64,000 nucleotides of DNA from Xestospongia muta (taxonomy: Eukaryota > Porifera > Demospongiae > Haplosclerida > Petrosiidae), in contig OY848919.1 in assembly GCA_963693285.1 (NCBI GenBank), forward strand, positions 3,105,827 through 3,169,826. The letters are read 5' to 3'. The translations under genes were made by a program, and so were the position numbers. Of the stretch, positions 1 through 10,903 are shown piece after piece. The notes under the pieces were generated by a model. That model searched no databases. It worked only from the letters and a program-made list of their open reading frames with translations, and was not told the DNA's origin. Position 1 is the first letter of the stretch; the number at the start of each line of letters is the position of its first letter.

Positions 1-1198
1 CAAACAGTTCTTCAATTATAACTCTCCTCATAGTCAACAGTCTCCATTATGTTGCTAATAGTCAGCAAAGCCCACAACTGTTTGGTTAGCTCTTAGTATA
101 ACAAGAATCTTCGCTGGTCCTTGGCTGGATGGAACCTTAGTCCAGATAGAAAGTAAGTACATGTATATGTAAGAAGTGGTGTGGTCTAGTTCATGTATGG
201 ACTGGAGGGTAAAGGATATATATCTAAGAAAAATAAGGTTTAAAAGTGTCTATAATGAAGACATGCTTTTAAGATGTGACCCTCTCTGTAGTCTGTAGTA
301 GACGCTTTGGAATATTAGCATGGACTGGATCAGGATACTGAGGAGAGTTCAATATAGAGGATGTTCTTAGTTTAGAATATATTATTACGAGAATAAAATG
401 TGATTACGCCATTAATAAGATATTGTTTTTAATAAATAAGAAGAGATTACTGGTATTAAAACTAGACCACCAAATAAACTTTGTAAGATTCTCTTTTTTC
501 AGAATATCTGTGGAATCTTTATCAAACCAGTTCTACAGACCAAGACAAACCAGTTATCCTAGTTTAGCCTGAAATATCTGCACTTTTAAAATGAATCACA
601 TTTTCAACATAATCTATTTTTTGGCATACTATTGCATTATCTAAAACAAATTTGGATTAGGATGAGGATATTCTTTTTTTAATTAAATTTATATTTAAAA
701 ATGTTCATCAAGCATCTGGATACAAAGCTAAGGCAATGAATTATAATTGTTCAATTGATTTTAGGTGTACATTTTAATTTTAGTTTATTGATATCCTACT
801 ACCCACTATCATGTTTGTTATTCTTTTAAAAAAAGAATAATTTCATTTGTTAATAGTTACGTAATAGACACAGACAAGTATCAAACAAGTTGCACTCAAA
901 CCCATACTAATAGACTCATTCCAATACTGTATGCAGAGTCCTTTACATCATTTGCTGAGCCATGGAACTCATTTGTATGCTCAATTTTGTATTTAAGATT
1001 ACATGATAATGGTGGCACAAATTTAATGCTATAAATTTTTTATATTATCTACAATTAAAAAAGTGTAATAAAATTTGTGTGTAGACACTGAACCCTAAAC
1101 TTCTTAAATAGTTTTAAAAAAATTAAAAGATAAATAAAGATTAATTTTGACTGTTAAAAGAAATAAACACTGAAATAGAAATTAAACCACATTGATTA
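1..1198. other. AT-rich intergenic stretch, no gene seen
   Basis: Very AT-rich sequence with stop codons in every frame at short spacing. I see no recognisable coding segment, splice pattern, RNA gene or transposon terminus. It may be the 3' flank or intron of something outside the window. Confidence 0.5.
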
Positions 1199-1269
1199 GG
1201 CGGGAAAACATTATCAGCACGTGTACACAACTAGCAAAAAAACGCGTGACCACTATTATGGCGGGAAAA
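1199..1269 (+). promoter_or_regulatory. Pair of GGCGGGAAAA boxes
   Basis: GGCGGGAAAA occurs at 1199-1208 and again at 1260-1269, with ACGCGTGACC between them at 1242-1251. GGCGGGAA is the known core of E2F/DP sites. A third box plus another ACGCGTGACC occur at 2690-2725, so the motifs could equally be parts of a repeat flanking the low-complexity block at 1.6-2.6 kb. No gene start is visible next to them. Confidence 0.3.
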
Positions 1270-1637
1270 TATCAATCATTAGCACACGACTAACGAGCAA
1301 AACATTTTAATAGATTTTTAATTACTTTTTGTAAAAAAATTTAATTAAAATGTAAAAAATATGATACAAAACTGATGAATAAAATGATATTACTATAGTT
1401 GTCAGTATGATTATAGTATACAGCAGCAATGGTAAGTAATTTTTAGTATTAGAGTTTCAAAAGAAATTGAATTCTAAACTAATTTATTTTCTATGAAAAA
1501 AGTTATCTATTTCAAAGTTAAAGTTAAAACTGACTTTTGAGAATTTTAGTGAAAATTGTTTTTAAAGGAAAGTAATACATATAACAAAATATGAAAAAAA
1601 TTCAAACAAAAAAAATTAAACAGTCTTTGTAGTTTAA

Positions 1638-1783
1638 GAGTCCCCAAGAAGTCCAGTGAAGGTCTCCAATCCAGCAATTGTAGGAAAAAGAAGATAGAGA
1701 GTCCCCAAGAAGTCCAGTGAAGGTCTCCAATCCAGCAATTGTAGGAAAGAGAAGATAGAAAGTTCCCAAGAGTCCAGTCAGTC
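1638..1783. repeat. 61-bp tandem repeat, about 2.3 copies
   Basis: A unit beginning GAGTCCCCAAGAAGTCCAG starts at 1638 and again at 1699, with a third partial and slightly changed copy from about 1760. It gives a repetitive reading frame on the minus strand, which I regard as a by-product of the repeat rather than a gene. Confidence 0.85.
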
Positions 1784-2019
1784 CACAAGTTGAGAACATA
1801 GAGGGAGAAAGATAGAGGAATAACAACTGGTTAACTAAAAATGGATGAGAAGTGAATGGATGGAGAGACAGCTCACCTTTTTCACCAGTGCTGCTCCTGC
1901 AGGGAAAGAAAGAGAGAGTAGTTATGAACTGATGGTGACAATGAGTAGATAGAGAGTGAAGAGAGACAGAGGAAGTGAAAAAGGGACCACCAACACACAC
2001 GCACCCTAGAAGATCAGAG

Positions 2020-2095
2020 CTTCCCCCCGCCACCTGGCGGCCTCGGATATTAAAAAAAAATTTTTTTTTTGAGGCCGCCAGGCGGCAGGGGGAAG
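2020..2095. repeat. GC-rich inverted repeat (perfect-hairpin candidate)
   Basis: Left arm 2020-2044 and right arm 2071-2095 are 25-base inverted copies with two mismatches. They are built on GGCGGCCTC / GAGGCCGCC. The 26-base spacer is itself nearly self-complementary (a run of A followed by a run of T), so almost all 76 bases can pair. Such GC content is exceptional here. It could be the meeting point of two inverted element ends or a foldback element. Confidence 0.8.
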
Positions 2096-2099
2096 ATAA

Positions 2100-2472
2100 T
2101 TAATAGGGTTTGTATGGGCTGGATAGCCCAAAAAAAATAAAAATAAAAAAAAAGAAAAGGAAAGAAGGCTTGAAAGAAGAAGATAGAAGAGACCAGGCAG
2201 GAGAGCGACTCATCTTTTACATCCAGAGAACTGAGAACAGTTAAAACACCAGAGAACATCAGAGAACAGTCTAAAACATCAGAGAACATCAGACAACTCG
2301 TGGTTACTTCCAATTGAGTCCTGTAGAAACGAAGAGAAAAGTCAATTAGCGAACTGAACAAAAATAAAAAGATAAAAATTAAAAAAAAAACAGAAAATAA
2401 ATAAAATAATAATTAAATAAAAAAGAACAGAAAAGAAAATGAAAAGGATGATCCAGCGAAGAGGAGGGATCC
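2100..2472. other. Purine-rich low-complexity stretch
   Basis: A-rich and GA-rich sequence with imperfect repeats of AGAGAACATCAGA around 2230-2300 and long A runs at 2120-2160 and 2360-2440. Reading frames here on the minus strand are low-complexity Phe/Leu/Ser runs and I do not call them genes. Confidence 0.5.
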
Positions 2473-2576
2473 AACGAAGAAACGAGTCGTTAAGAGGGTC
2501 GAAGTGGAGAACGAAGAGACGAGTCGTGAAGAGGGTCGAAGAGGAGAACGAAGAGATGAGTCGTAGCGACGAAGAC
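2473..2576. repeat. 37-bp tandem repeat, about 2.8 copies
   Basis: Units start at 2473, 2510 and 2547, each beginning AACGAAGARAYGAGTCGT followed by AGAGGGTCGAAG in the first two. The third copy is truncated. No protein or RNA function is apparent. Confidence 0.85.
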
Positions 2577-2689
2577 CCACGGGAGTCTGTGAACTAAAAA
2601 GGCTTTCAAATGGAGTCTTTTTAATATTTTCAAGACATCTCTGTCATGCTTCATTACGACAAACACAAGGCACAAACTCGTGACAATTT

Positions 2690-2725
2690 GGCGGGAAAAA
2701 TAGCAGGCTCCAACCACGCGTGACC
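2690..2725 (+). repeat. Second copy of the GGCGGGAAAA / ACGCGTGACC block
   Basis: GGCGGGAAAA at 2690-2699 and ACGCGTGACC at 2716-2725 repeat, in the same orientation, the motifs at 1199-1251. Together the two blocks bracket the repetitive 1.6-2.6 kb segment, which may therefore be one inserted element. Confidence 0.45.
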
Positions 2726-3247
2726 AACATTAATTGATTTTTAATTGATCTGATCAACAATTAATTAAAAGTCTTCTAAATACATAAAAATATTACAATA
2801 CACTATCTATTCTAGCTCCAAAATTGTTAACAACAAGTATGACAGCTTCATCTTTGTAATGTAATGTCACAAATAATGTTGACTGAAACAAACGATTATA
2901 GTTAAACCAGAATTATATAACTTCAGTGACGGTTTTTGATCAGCATTAACACCAGTCACCAGCTGACGATACTATGTAGTCTTTTTAACCAATTGTATTG
3001 ACCAGCTTTGTTGGTTAGCTTATAATTCTATGACCCAGTCCACTGAACAACTAGAAAAAAAAGAATGTTAATTGACATCTTTCTCTCAATGACATCCAAT
3101 TTACATGAAATATCTGTATACATGAATGTTACTGTTATAGAGACTCTAGGTCCAGTTTTGCCGCCATACCAGGTATGTCTTGATCCATTTCCTCCTTTGT
3201 AACTGACTTCTCAGTGCTTACTGAAGTACATAATATACTATTGAAAT
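2726..3247. other. Intergenic, nothing recognised
   Basis: AT-rich sequence without a supported coding segment. It could hold the 5' end of the MULE-like element that follows, but I could not identify terminal inverted repeats. Confidence 0.4.
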
Positions 3248-3846
3248 ATGTATAGGCAACCCAATGTCAGGACAATGCTACTACAATTACAGGTTCCTAC
3301 TAGCTTTAACTACCAACCTATATTCTTAGAACCTGATACAGTCAAGTATCTTGATCGTCCGTTAATTAACAAGCACCCATCACTTAAATTACCACCAAAA
3401 TCAGACAAATTATCTAGAAATCGATCTCCTATTCCTAGTATGGATTGTGTTAAAGATGCCATTGAGAGAGGACTGTTATTTCATACCAAATCTAGTATAG
3501 GCACAAAACAACCTATAACCACAGGTATATTACAAATAACCTTCTTAAATGACATTACTCTGTAATAGTCATATCTTTAATAACACAAAAACCAAAACAG
3601 CTATCACTAAAAACCCAACATGTGGAAAGAAGTACTCATATCAGAGTGGTTTGTCAAAGCATGTTAAAAATGAGCACAACAATATCGACAATGGGACTAT
3701 TACCTGTAGTATATGTGATTACAGGTGAGGATTAGAATATAACTGTTGACTATATAACATAACCAATTACCTTAAATTTCTTTATAACAGGGTTACCACT
3801 CTTAATTATTTTTTTCAAAGAACAAGGTAAACCTCAAGACGACAAC

Positions 3847-4236
3847 ATGGAGAATTTAGGAGACAATGACTTTGTGTTGTGTATACAAACGGAATTTCAA
3901 CGAGAAATGCTTCAGAAATTTGGACATGACACAATCTATATTGATTCTACACATGGTACTAACATGTATGACTTCTATCTGATTACTGTCGTTGTTATTG
4001 ACAAGTATGGGGAAGGCATTCCTGTTGCATGGATCTTATCTAATAGGGAAGATGCAATGGCAATTAATTCCTTTTTTACAACACTTAAAGAGGCTTGTGG
4101 CATAATATTACCGACATGGTTTATGTCTGATGACAAAGGCAAATTCCGTTCTACATTACAAGAATTTTTAACCCATATACATGAAAACCACAGCCAGTTT
4201 ACACATATTTTTATTCAAATTATTGTACACATTTGA
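3847..4236 (+). pseudogene. MULE transposase catalytic-core fragment
   Basis: A 129-residue open frame with the MULE core. Visible are FVLCIQTEFQREMLQKFG, IDSTHGTNMYDFYLITVVVI, GIPVAWILSNRED and FMSDDKGKF, the last being the second acidic region. The family continues with a Trp-His-rich segment that is present only in another frame after 4236 (LESFHKVLN and following). The protein is therefore truncated by frameshift. Its role would have been cut-and-paste transposition in the nucleus. Confidence 0.8.
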
Positions 4237-4504
4237 AGCAATGGGCAACTTGTTACAGAACAAATACAATTGCTAATACAAACATGTTTTTAGAGTCATT
4301 TCACAAAGTACTAAATACAATATACTTGGATAACAAACAAACAAAAGGGTAGATGTCTTACTAGTTACTTTAATAAAAGTCAATAGAGACAAGGCTTTTG
4401 AGGGTTTTAGAAAACTTGAAATGGGAAAGAGCTCTCACAGAATATGTGAAGTAAACAGACAACACAAACGAGCTACAACTTTAGACCCTTCTTCAATTAC
4501 ATAA

Positions 4505-5296
4505 GTGGAAGAAACAAAATGGATCGTTGCATCACAAAATTCTCCAGGTATTATTTATACAGTACAAAAGCTTCTCAATAATTGTGAATGTCAAATACAA
4601 TGCAAAGAGTGTACAATTTGCCCTCACTATTACTCCTGTACATGCTTAGACTCAAAATTACATGCAACTGTTTGTAAATATATTCACCTTGTACATATGA
4701 ATACTATAACTACTATATCCCAAACACTTGAAGGAAATCAAGAACCATCTGACAACTACTCTTATTTTACCAACATACTCTCGCGACAAGATGATGGAAG
4801 CACTATAATGTCAGCGAAAACAACTTTGATCAGCAAACTGCATGAACTAGAACTATTAGCTGAACATTGTGAAGACCGAGATACCATATCTACAGCAAAT
4901 AAACATCTTCAAGTAGCAATCACAGTCATAAAAGCCATTGCACAATATCTAAAAGTTTTACTAGTTAAGAGGAAAGTATCTCCAAATGAAAACAGTGAGC
5001 ATCAATGAAGATTTCTTTCAACTAAGAAAAGAAGAGCACCAACCACAATGACTATGTCTAAACCAAATCAATCACAACTTGATATAGCTAAGAAAATGCT
5101 TAAAAAATAAGACACAAAATTTTGTGGTGGCTGTTTGAAAGAAGATGATCACAGTTATAACTCAGAAACTGTTCAATGGATACAATATGATTCTTGCCAA
5201 TTGTGGATGCAACTTTCATGTACAGTTCCAAAACCAGATGAAATCCCTGATAACTACATTTGTCAATTCTGTAATACCAAAACTAATGATAACTAA
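4505..5296 (+). pseudogene. MULE C-terminal SWIM finger and PHD-like finger
   Basis: Frame 4505-5008 carries CTC-x9-CKYIH, matching the SWIM zinc-finger pattern CxCx(n)CxH usual in MULE transposases. The same frame continues after stop codons at 5006-5008 and 5108-5110 into a PHD-like finger (CGGC ... DSCQLW ... SC ... YICQFC) that ends at 5296. One Cys and the His of the PHD pattern look substituted. The two in-frame stops mean a once-continuous C-terminus has decayed. Confidence 0.7.
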
Positions 5297-5507
5297 TAAG
5301 ATCAAATAGTGTTAAAGTTACTTTCACATACACTTAGCTAGTGAATAGTAGTGATATCAACATGTTTGTGTCTTCTAATTATGAGATTTCTTACCTTAAC
5401 ACTTTTCTTCATTATCTTTTGTTCGTCTATCCCTCCCAAGTTTATAACAGCAGAGCTCCTACAGCCCCTCAAGTCTCAAGAGCTCCAGACACAATCAGTC
5501 ACTTGGC
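5297..5507. other. Short gap between the two transposon remnants
   Basis: Small frames of 60-65 codons here have no family features and overlap each other in different frames. I call no gene. Confidence 0.4.
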
Positions 5508-6596
5508 AACGTGGTGTATCACAGTATGATGGAACAAAAAGGGGTTAAAAATGTCCGGCTAATGGCTGTCAACACGAGGCGTAAGCGTTGGTCTCAGACC
5601 TCTATGGTGGGAGCTGTCAAAGCGGTGAAGGAGGGTTTGGGTCTTAGAGAAGCAGCCAAGTCCTATAATGTTCCTGTGGAGACGTTAAGAAGACGAGTTA
5701 TTGGAGCGGTCTCCTTATAGTGCCGTCCAGGTCCTAAAATTATCATGACTGAAACAGAAGAGAATATGCTACGTGACTATGTCATCAAGATGGCTGATAT
5801 GGGATATGGATTAAGTAAAGATGAATTTTTAAGGACTGCCTTTCAAATACTCGAGAAGTCAAAGAGACCACACCCCTTTAAAGATAGTTTGTTAATGCAT
5901 CAGGTCAGAGTATTCCACCCGTGATCATTTTTCCGAGAAAATGGATGAAAGAGGATTTGTAAAATGGTGCTCTTCCTGGAACAATGTTTACTTGTTTAGA
6001 AGGTCGTTGGATTAATTAGTCTTTATTTCTGGATTGGTTCAAGTTTTTTATTGCGAGTATTCCGCCAGCTCGACCTGTTCTTATCATTGAGGATGGTCAT
6101 TCATCTCACGTATCATTAGAAGTAATCAAACTGGCAAGAGAAAATGACATCTATCTACTTTGTTTTCCGTCACACTGTACACATATATTACAACCGTTAG
6201 ATGTTGGAGTTTTCAAGAGTTTAAAGGCAAATTTCAACAAAGTATGTAAAGATTTTCTCTTCGTTCATCCCGGGCGAAGTATTCGCTCTGAAGATCTAGC
6301 TCACCTTCTTTCTCTTGCCTGGTCTAAGGCACCGACTCCAGTCAATGTAATAAAAGGATTCAAACAATGTGGGATTTACCCACTTAATCCTGAAGTTATA
6401 TCAGATAGGCTTATGGCTTTATCAAAGGTGTTTTCTCCTGAACCAGAACACGACGAAACACCTGAAGCAGCTAGTTCTTGTGACCCAAGAAATATTTCAA
6501 CAGATATTTCTGATATTCTTTCACTGCCTAAAGCTCAGTCTTTACAGAGTGTGTGATCGTTCAATAGTGATAGTGCAAGATGTATTACTAATGATT

Positions 6597-6861
6597 CATT
6601 TATTGCTGAGAAGGAAGAAGAAGACAAAAGGAAAGAGGAAGAGAAGAGAAAGAAGGAAAAAGAAAAGAAGAAAAAAGAAGAAGAGAAGAGAAAGAAGGAG
6701 AAAGAAAAGAAGAGAAAAGAAGACGAGAAGAAGCGTAAGGAAGAGGAGAGGCAGAAAAAAGTAGAGGAGAAGAGACGAATCCAAGAGGAAAAAAAGAAAA
6801 AGAAGGAGGAAGGAAAGAAAGAAAGAATTGGAAAAGGAAGAAGGAAAGAGAAAGAAAGATA
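6597..6861 (+). repeat. Lys/Glu-rich coiled-coil coding low complexity
   Basis: About 85 codons almost purely Lys, Glu and Arg, as (K/R)(K/E)EEK-type repeats. They form a predicted charged helix between the transposase domain and the PHD finger. The antisense strand gives long Phe/Leu/Ser frames that are artefacts of this composition. The frame continues from the DDE segment after the stop at 6554-6556. Confidence 0.7.
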
Positions 6862-7139
6862 GAGTAGTTAGTAAGATTCCGGCACAAACAAAAAAGAGGT
6901 GTGGTCCTGTCCAAGGTACTGGAAGACCTATAAAACGGCGTAAAAAAGAAAACATGGACACAATGTCATGCCCCACTTGTTCTGGTTCTTACAATGACAT
7001 TGATGTATCTCATACATGGGTTTGTTGTGAAGGATGTGAACGCTGGTGGCACTTAGAATGCTTAAGTTTCACATTAAATGAACTATCAGATGAATATTAT
7101 TGTAATGAATGTCTGCAGACCTATTGTTTTTCTCTTTGA
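6828..7139 (+). pseudogene. PHD-finger C-terminus of the pogo-like transposase
   Basis: The frame encodes a basic linker (KKRCGPVQGTGRPIKRRKKE, nuclear-localisation-like) and then CPTC ... WVCCEGCERWWHLEC ... YYCNEC. All eight C4HC3 zinc ligands and the usual Trp are present. PHD fingers bind histone H3 tails, so a role in choosing chromatin targets is plausible. It is one frameshift away from the Lys/Glu-rich frame. It is better preserved than the rest of the element. Confidence 0.7.
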
Positions 7140-7579
7140 AGCATTTTTATGCTTGTGTTTCATGATACATTTAAACTTTCTCATAATAGATATACTGTCT
7201 CATAATACCTTCACTGAGGAGGTCAATAAATTGTGTGTGCATTTTGCATTTAGAATTTATTTGCAAAGTTTCTTATGATCATAAAACCTGAGGTACCTAG
7301 TACTCTCAAATAGTACTAAAAGATTCCTCTAAGAATCATTCCTGTAAAAAAGAAAAAATTAGTTTCTTAAGTGTCTCATAATTAGGGCGTGTACTCTACA
7401 TATAACTTGGAGGTAAGATATTCGTTTCTTATTAGTAACGTTCAGCAAGTTTCAAGTCTCTCGCTTTTATTTCTAATCCAGCACTGAGTAGCTTTGGCGT
7501 TTAGTGAGTGGTTTAGATGAGCCAGCCACACCCCAAAAGATAACTGATAAGATGCAGCTGTATATTTAGTTAAGGCCTG
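7140..7579. other. Intergenic, probable RNF212-like promoter side
   Basis: About 440 bases between the transposon remnant and the start codon of the RING gene. I see no clear TATA box or other promoter element. A weak minus-strand frame at 7442-7666 overlaps the first RING exon and I discount it. Confidence 0.4.
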
Positions 7580-10500
7580 ATGGATTGGGTTCATTGTAAT
7601 GTGTGCTATTGTCAACCTGCCCCTGACAAGAAGGACATCACTTTCATTTTGACTTCTTGTGGCCATATTATGTGTAATAAATGTGCAGGTAAGTCTTACA
7701 CTGTCCCAGTAATATAATAAATTAAACCTGTCTCTTGCATAGCTACTAAGGAAAACTTCTGTTTCATCTGTCAGTCTTCTTGTAATTCTGTTTCTCTCTC
7801 AAAACAAGTAAAGATATGCATATTTTCTCTTACATCTATATATGCATTAATATGGTGTACAGATACTATTCCTGGTAGCAGGAAAGTAATACATTATTGT
7901 TTAGTTATCAGTGATTCTGATCCCCGCCCATAAACCCTACACAATAATTAAAAATGTGCTAAGAACGTGACCTCATTGCCGTATTAATAGCCATTTTACT
8001 TGTAGTATTGATCTGTAATGTGTACATTTAAATGAGGGAGAGAGAGAGAGTTGTACACATACACAATACCTTAATTATATACTAACTTTTCTCAGTAGAC
8101 TTTGATGTTGTTATTGATATCTAGAGTACAAGACATAGAACTCATCTTTTTCTTTTCTATAGGTACCTAATGATGTGATGATCTACTTCACAAGTCCTCA
8201 AACATTATTTGACAAATTTATTGCACAATTTGAACGGGTAACCAAGTCAATTTAAATATACATACGATAATATGTTTATTACTTTAATTATAGGTTTGCA
8301 AATTTCAAGATGAGCAGAAAAAGAGACTCCTAAAGCATCAAATATCTCTGGTATAATTATTAATAAAATGGTAATTTTTTCAAGTAATATAATAAATTAC
8401 AGATTGAGCAGAAAACAAAACAAAGACAACATGAAATTGAAGTATTAGAAAAGTCAGTTATTACCAATTAATGTTTTGTTAATTGTTTAAATAAATGTTA
8501 GGGAGAATGCTGCTTTAAAATCCATGTTAAATGTAAGTATACATGTACAATAGTAAGATATAAATTAAAAATGAGTTAATACTTGCATTTATAATAATGA
8601 TTTTAATAATAATGTTAGGTGATAAGAATCTAATCTGATAATGATGTCATACTTTGATATTAAATGAATACATTTCCTTTCCAATGTTTAAACTTTAAGT
8701 TTAGCATATAATGTTGTTTTCCCATTAAAGTACTAAATACATAATGTTAATGATAGATTAGAAATAATCTTTAATATTATACTTTACTCTAGAAAGGTGT
8801 AGGTGCTTCTCCAATGAGTGTGACCCCCTCTCCAGTTCCTGTTACTCCACTAAGTACTACTCCACATTTTCAAGGTTTCAGTCATCAACTATCCAGCCTG
8901 CCAGTACCACGTAGTACTACCACTATACCAGTCACAAAGTCACAAAGTTATGTGCAAACACCACAGACAAATTTTGGTAGCAAAGCATCAGTGTTGTCAG
9001 CCAGGAGACCTAAATCTACTGGAAGTATTACAACGGGATCAAATATTAAGAATAGAATTATCAGTGGAAAACATAGGTTATCATCATCACCAGTTGCTCA
9101 GTATGGTGCTTCTCCATCATTAAAAGCATTAAAAACTCCTAACAGTGCTCAAGTAAGCGATTAAGAACATATTATATAATTAATTTTTTATTATGATTAT
9201 AGTAATTAAACTTTAATTAACTTTATAATCAATTGATTATATTAATTTATTAACTACAGTACAGTAGCATAAATAAATTTTAATAGATTAATATTGGCTG
9301 TGGCTCAGATAGTGGGATGATTTATTTCTTGTGTTTTTTTTATTTAGAGACAATTGATTACTGCTGTTGGTTCAACCAGACTATGTGTTAGAACACCTCC
9401 CATTGATGGAAGAATAGGTGAATTGATATAATCATATAATGCTGAAATCAAATAGGATTTGTAAATTATGTTCCTGGAAATGTTTGTGTGCATAAATGTT
9501 TATCTGTTAAATATTTATCAATTTATTACTGTGGCTATGAATATAAATAAACTCATTCCCTGCTTAATTTGCATAAAGAGGAATGGATAATGACTATTCT
9601 GGCATCATATTGAAGCGTATATAACATTCTAATATGGTATAGTTTAATTTTATATGTGTACATTTATTATATAGGTGTTATTCCTGGTTCTAAAGAAGCT
9701 CGACAACTCCTGTCACCTTCACCCAGAGGAGCTATACCCAGAGAGAACATATTAAGGTATAATATGGTTTATATTACACACCAAATGTATTTATAAATAT
9801 TTCTAATATGCAGTGCTAGTGCTAAACGTGATTCTATAATGACTTCTGTCAGGTAATCCTAAGTATAATTTTTTTGCTTTTGCATTCAACTTTCCAGTAA
9901 AAAAAACACTATAGTTTAAGTAAAATATATGTACTAACAAACTCAATCTATAATCATGCTATCCTTAGCTATAATGTTTAGATGCTAGGCACAGCATATA
10001 ATGTGTATTTTAAGTTAATACACCCTATATATTCATATATAACATAGATTTAATATTTGCTATCATCTTCTAATGCAATACTATAGAATGTAGGTACCCT
10101 TTATGTATTATATACTACAACTCTCTCTTATTATAGACAGCCATTATCTATGGGACATTTAAAGTCACCTCTTTCATCACAACAAACTAGGTAAACATCA
10201 TAACACAAAAACATTAATTAATATAATATATAATACATTGTTAATGAAACTAATAACAGCCTTCATTTTGAACCTTGTTAGTAGTACATTGTAGTGTATA
10301 TAAAATAAAGCTGTTATTATGATATCTATACTATTTGTAGTACACTATGACTGAGATATTATAATTCACTATCTAATAATTAACTGACACTATATTGCTG
10401 TCTGGTTTTAATTTTAGTTATCCAAGATCTACAAATCAAGTTAGTGTCACAAATCCAGCTAGTATGATAAGAGGTGTTCCCTCTATTCCATTTGTACCAC

Positions 10501-10595
10501 ACCCTTTTATCCCTCAGCATTCAAGTATTACAGTAAATAAAACATTGATATCACCAACAGTTAGACCAACTGGCTTTAATAGAGCTATATATTAG
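7580..10595 (+). CDS. RNF212/ZIP3-like RING protein, 12 exons, 389 aa
   Basis: Joined exons: 7580-7688, 7743-7807, 8163-8237, 8294-8350, 8403-8452, 8502-8532, 8793-9152, 9348-9417, 9675-9756, 9814-9852, 10137-10190, 10418-10595. All introns are GT-AG and the phases agree, giving 389 codons. Residues 6-50 form a C3HC4 RING (CNVC ... [10 protein letters not shown] ... CFICQSSC). Residues about 59-129 are helical/coiled-coil ([26 protein letters not shown]). The rest is Ser/Pro/Thr-rich. This order and the opening [13 protein letters not shown] match the RNF212/ZHP-3/ZIP3 family, meiotic SUMO- or ubiquitin-ligase-like factors that stabilise crossover sites on the synaptonemal complex. Intron 2 holds a short GA repeat near 8037-8050. 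Orthology to RNF212 rather than RNF212B is not settled. Confidence 0.85.
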
Positions 10596-10650
10596 TAAAT
10601 GTTATATTACAATAATACTATACAAAATGTTTGTCCAAAAACTTATTTGT

Positions 10651-10704
10651 AATAAAAAGGGAATATATTACATAAAATTGAAAGAAATAAATTCAAACTT
10701 TATT
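10651..10704. terminator. Opposed poly(A) signals in the convergent gap
   Basis: AATAAA lies at 10651-10656 and 10686-10691 on the plus strand, 56 and 91 bases past the RNF212-like stop. The minus strand has AATAAA at 10699-10704, about 200 bases past the R1 stop. The two converging transcripts probably end within the same 50 bases or overlap. The same arrangement recurs in unit 2 at 19330-19383. Confidence 0.55.
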
Positions 10705-10903
10705 TTAAAATATAATAATAATTGAATGTCCGCTAAATTCTAAGCACTCTACTACATATTATAATAATGAACTCACTAAGTTAATTGTTAAGATATTCTT
10801 CTAAATTAAACTGTGTGATATTGTAAATAATGTTTCACCTAAAATAGTTTTGAAACTAACATAAACAACAAATACAAACAATAATGGAGTATCAATGTGA
10901 TAA

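Larger units (their letters stand above)
3248..5296 (+). mobile_element. Decayed MULE-type DNA transposon
   Basis: Several broken coding pieces lie in transposase order. First comes an unrecognised N-terminal stretch (3248-3565). A zinc-finger-like piece follows at about 3600-3728, with CGKKY...SGLSKHVKNEH and CSICDY. The MULE transposase core is at 3847-4236, a SWIM zinc finger at 4505-5008 and a PHD-like finger at 5111-5296. The core has a DSTHGTNMYDF motif followed by EGIPVAWILSNRED, the classic first-Asp region of Mutator-like transposases in animals. Frameshifts and stop codons separate the parts, so the element is dead. A GT...AG pair at 3729-3790 could be an intron. Terminal repeats were not found, so the true ends are uncertain. 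Confidence 0.8.
5508..7139 (+). mobile_element. Decayed pogo/Tigger-type transposase with C-terminal PHD
   Basis: In order: a psq-like helix-turn-helix (RRKRWSQTSMVGAVKAVKEG ... LREAAKSYNVPVETLRRRV) at 5560-5700; an in-frame stop at 5718-5720 followed by more of the same frame (CRPGPKIIMTETEE); then, in another frame, the DDE_1 catalytic segment at about 6060-6556; a Lys/Glu-rich run at 6597-6860; and a complete C4HC3 PHD finger at 6970-7122. The catalytic segment shows LIIEDGHSSHVS and CFPSHCTHILQPLDVGVFKSLK, typical of pogo/Tigger/Jerky transposases. The element is broken by at least two stop codons and two frameshifts. No terminal inverted repeats or TA duplication were identified. Confidence 0.8.

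Noticed and set aside
1546..2717. Several minus-strand open frames of 75-143 codons
   Set aside because: They run over tandem repeats, A/T runs and purine-rich sequence and give low-complexity Leu/Ser/Phe proteins without a family signature.
5341..5548. Two overlapping 60-65 codon plus-strand frames
   Set aside because: They lie in the gap before the pogo-type transposase in conflicting frames and lack recognisable features.
6596..6976. Minus-strand frames of 104-126 codons rich in Phe/Leu/Ser
   Set aside because: They are the antisense of the Lys/Glu-rich coiled-coil region of the transposase.
7442..7666. Minus-strand 74-codon frame
   Set aside because: It overlaps the first RING exon of the RNF212-like gene on the other strand, whose zinc ligands and splice sites are far better evidence.
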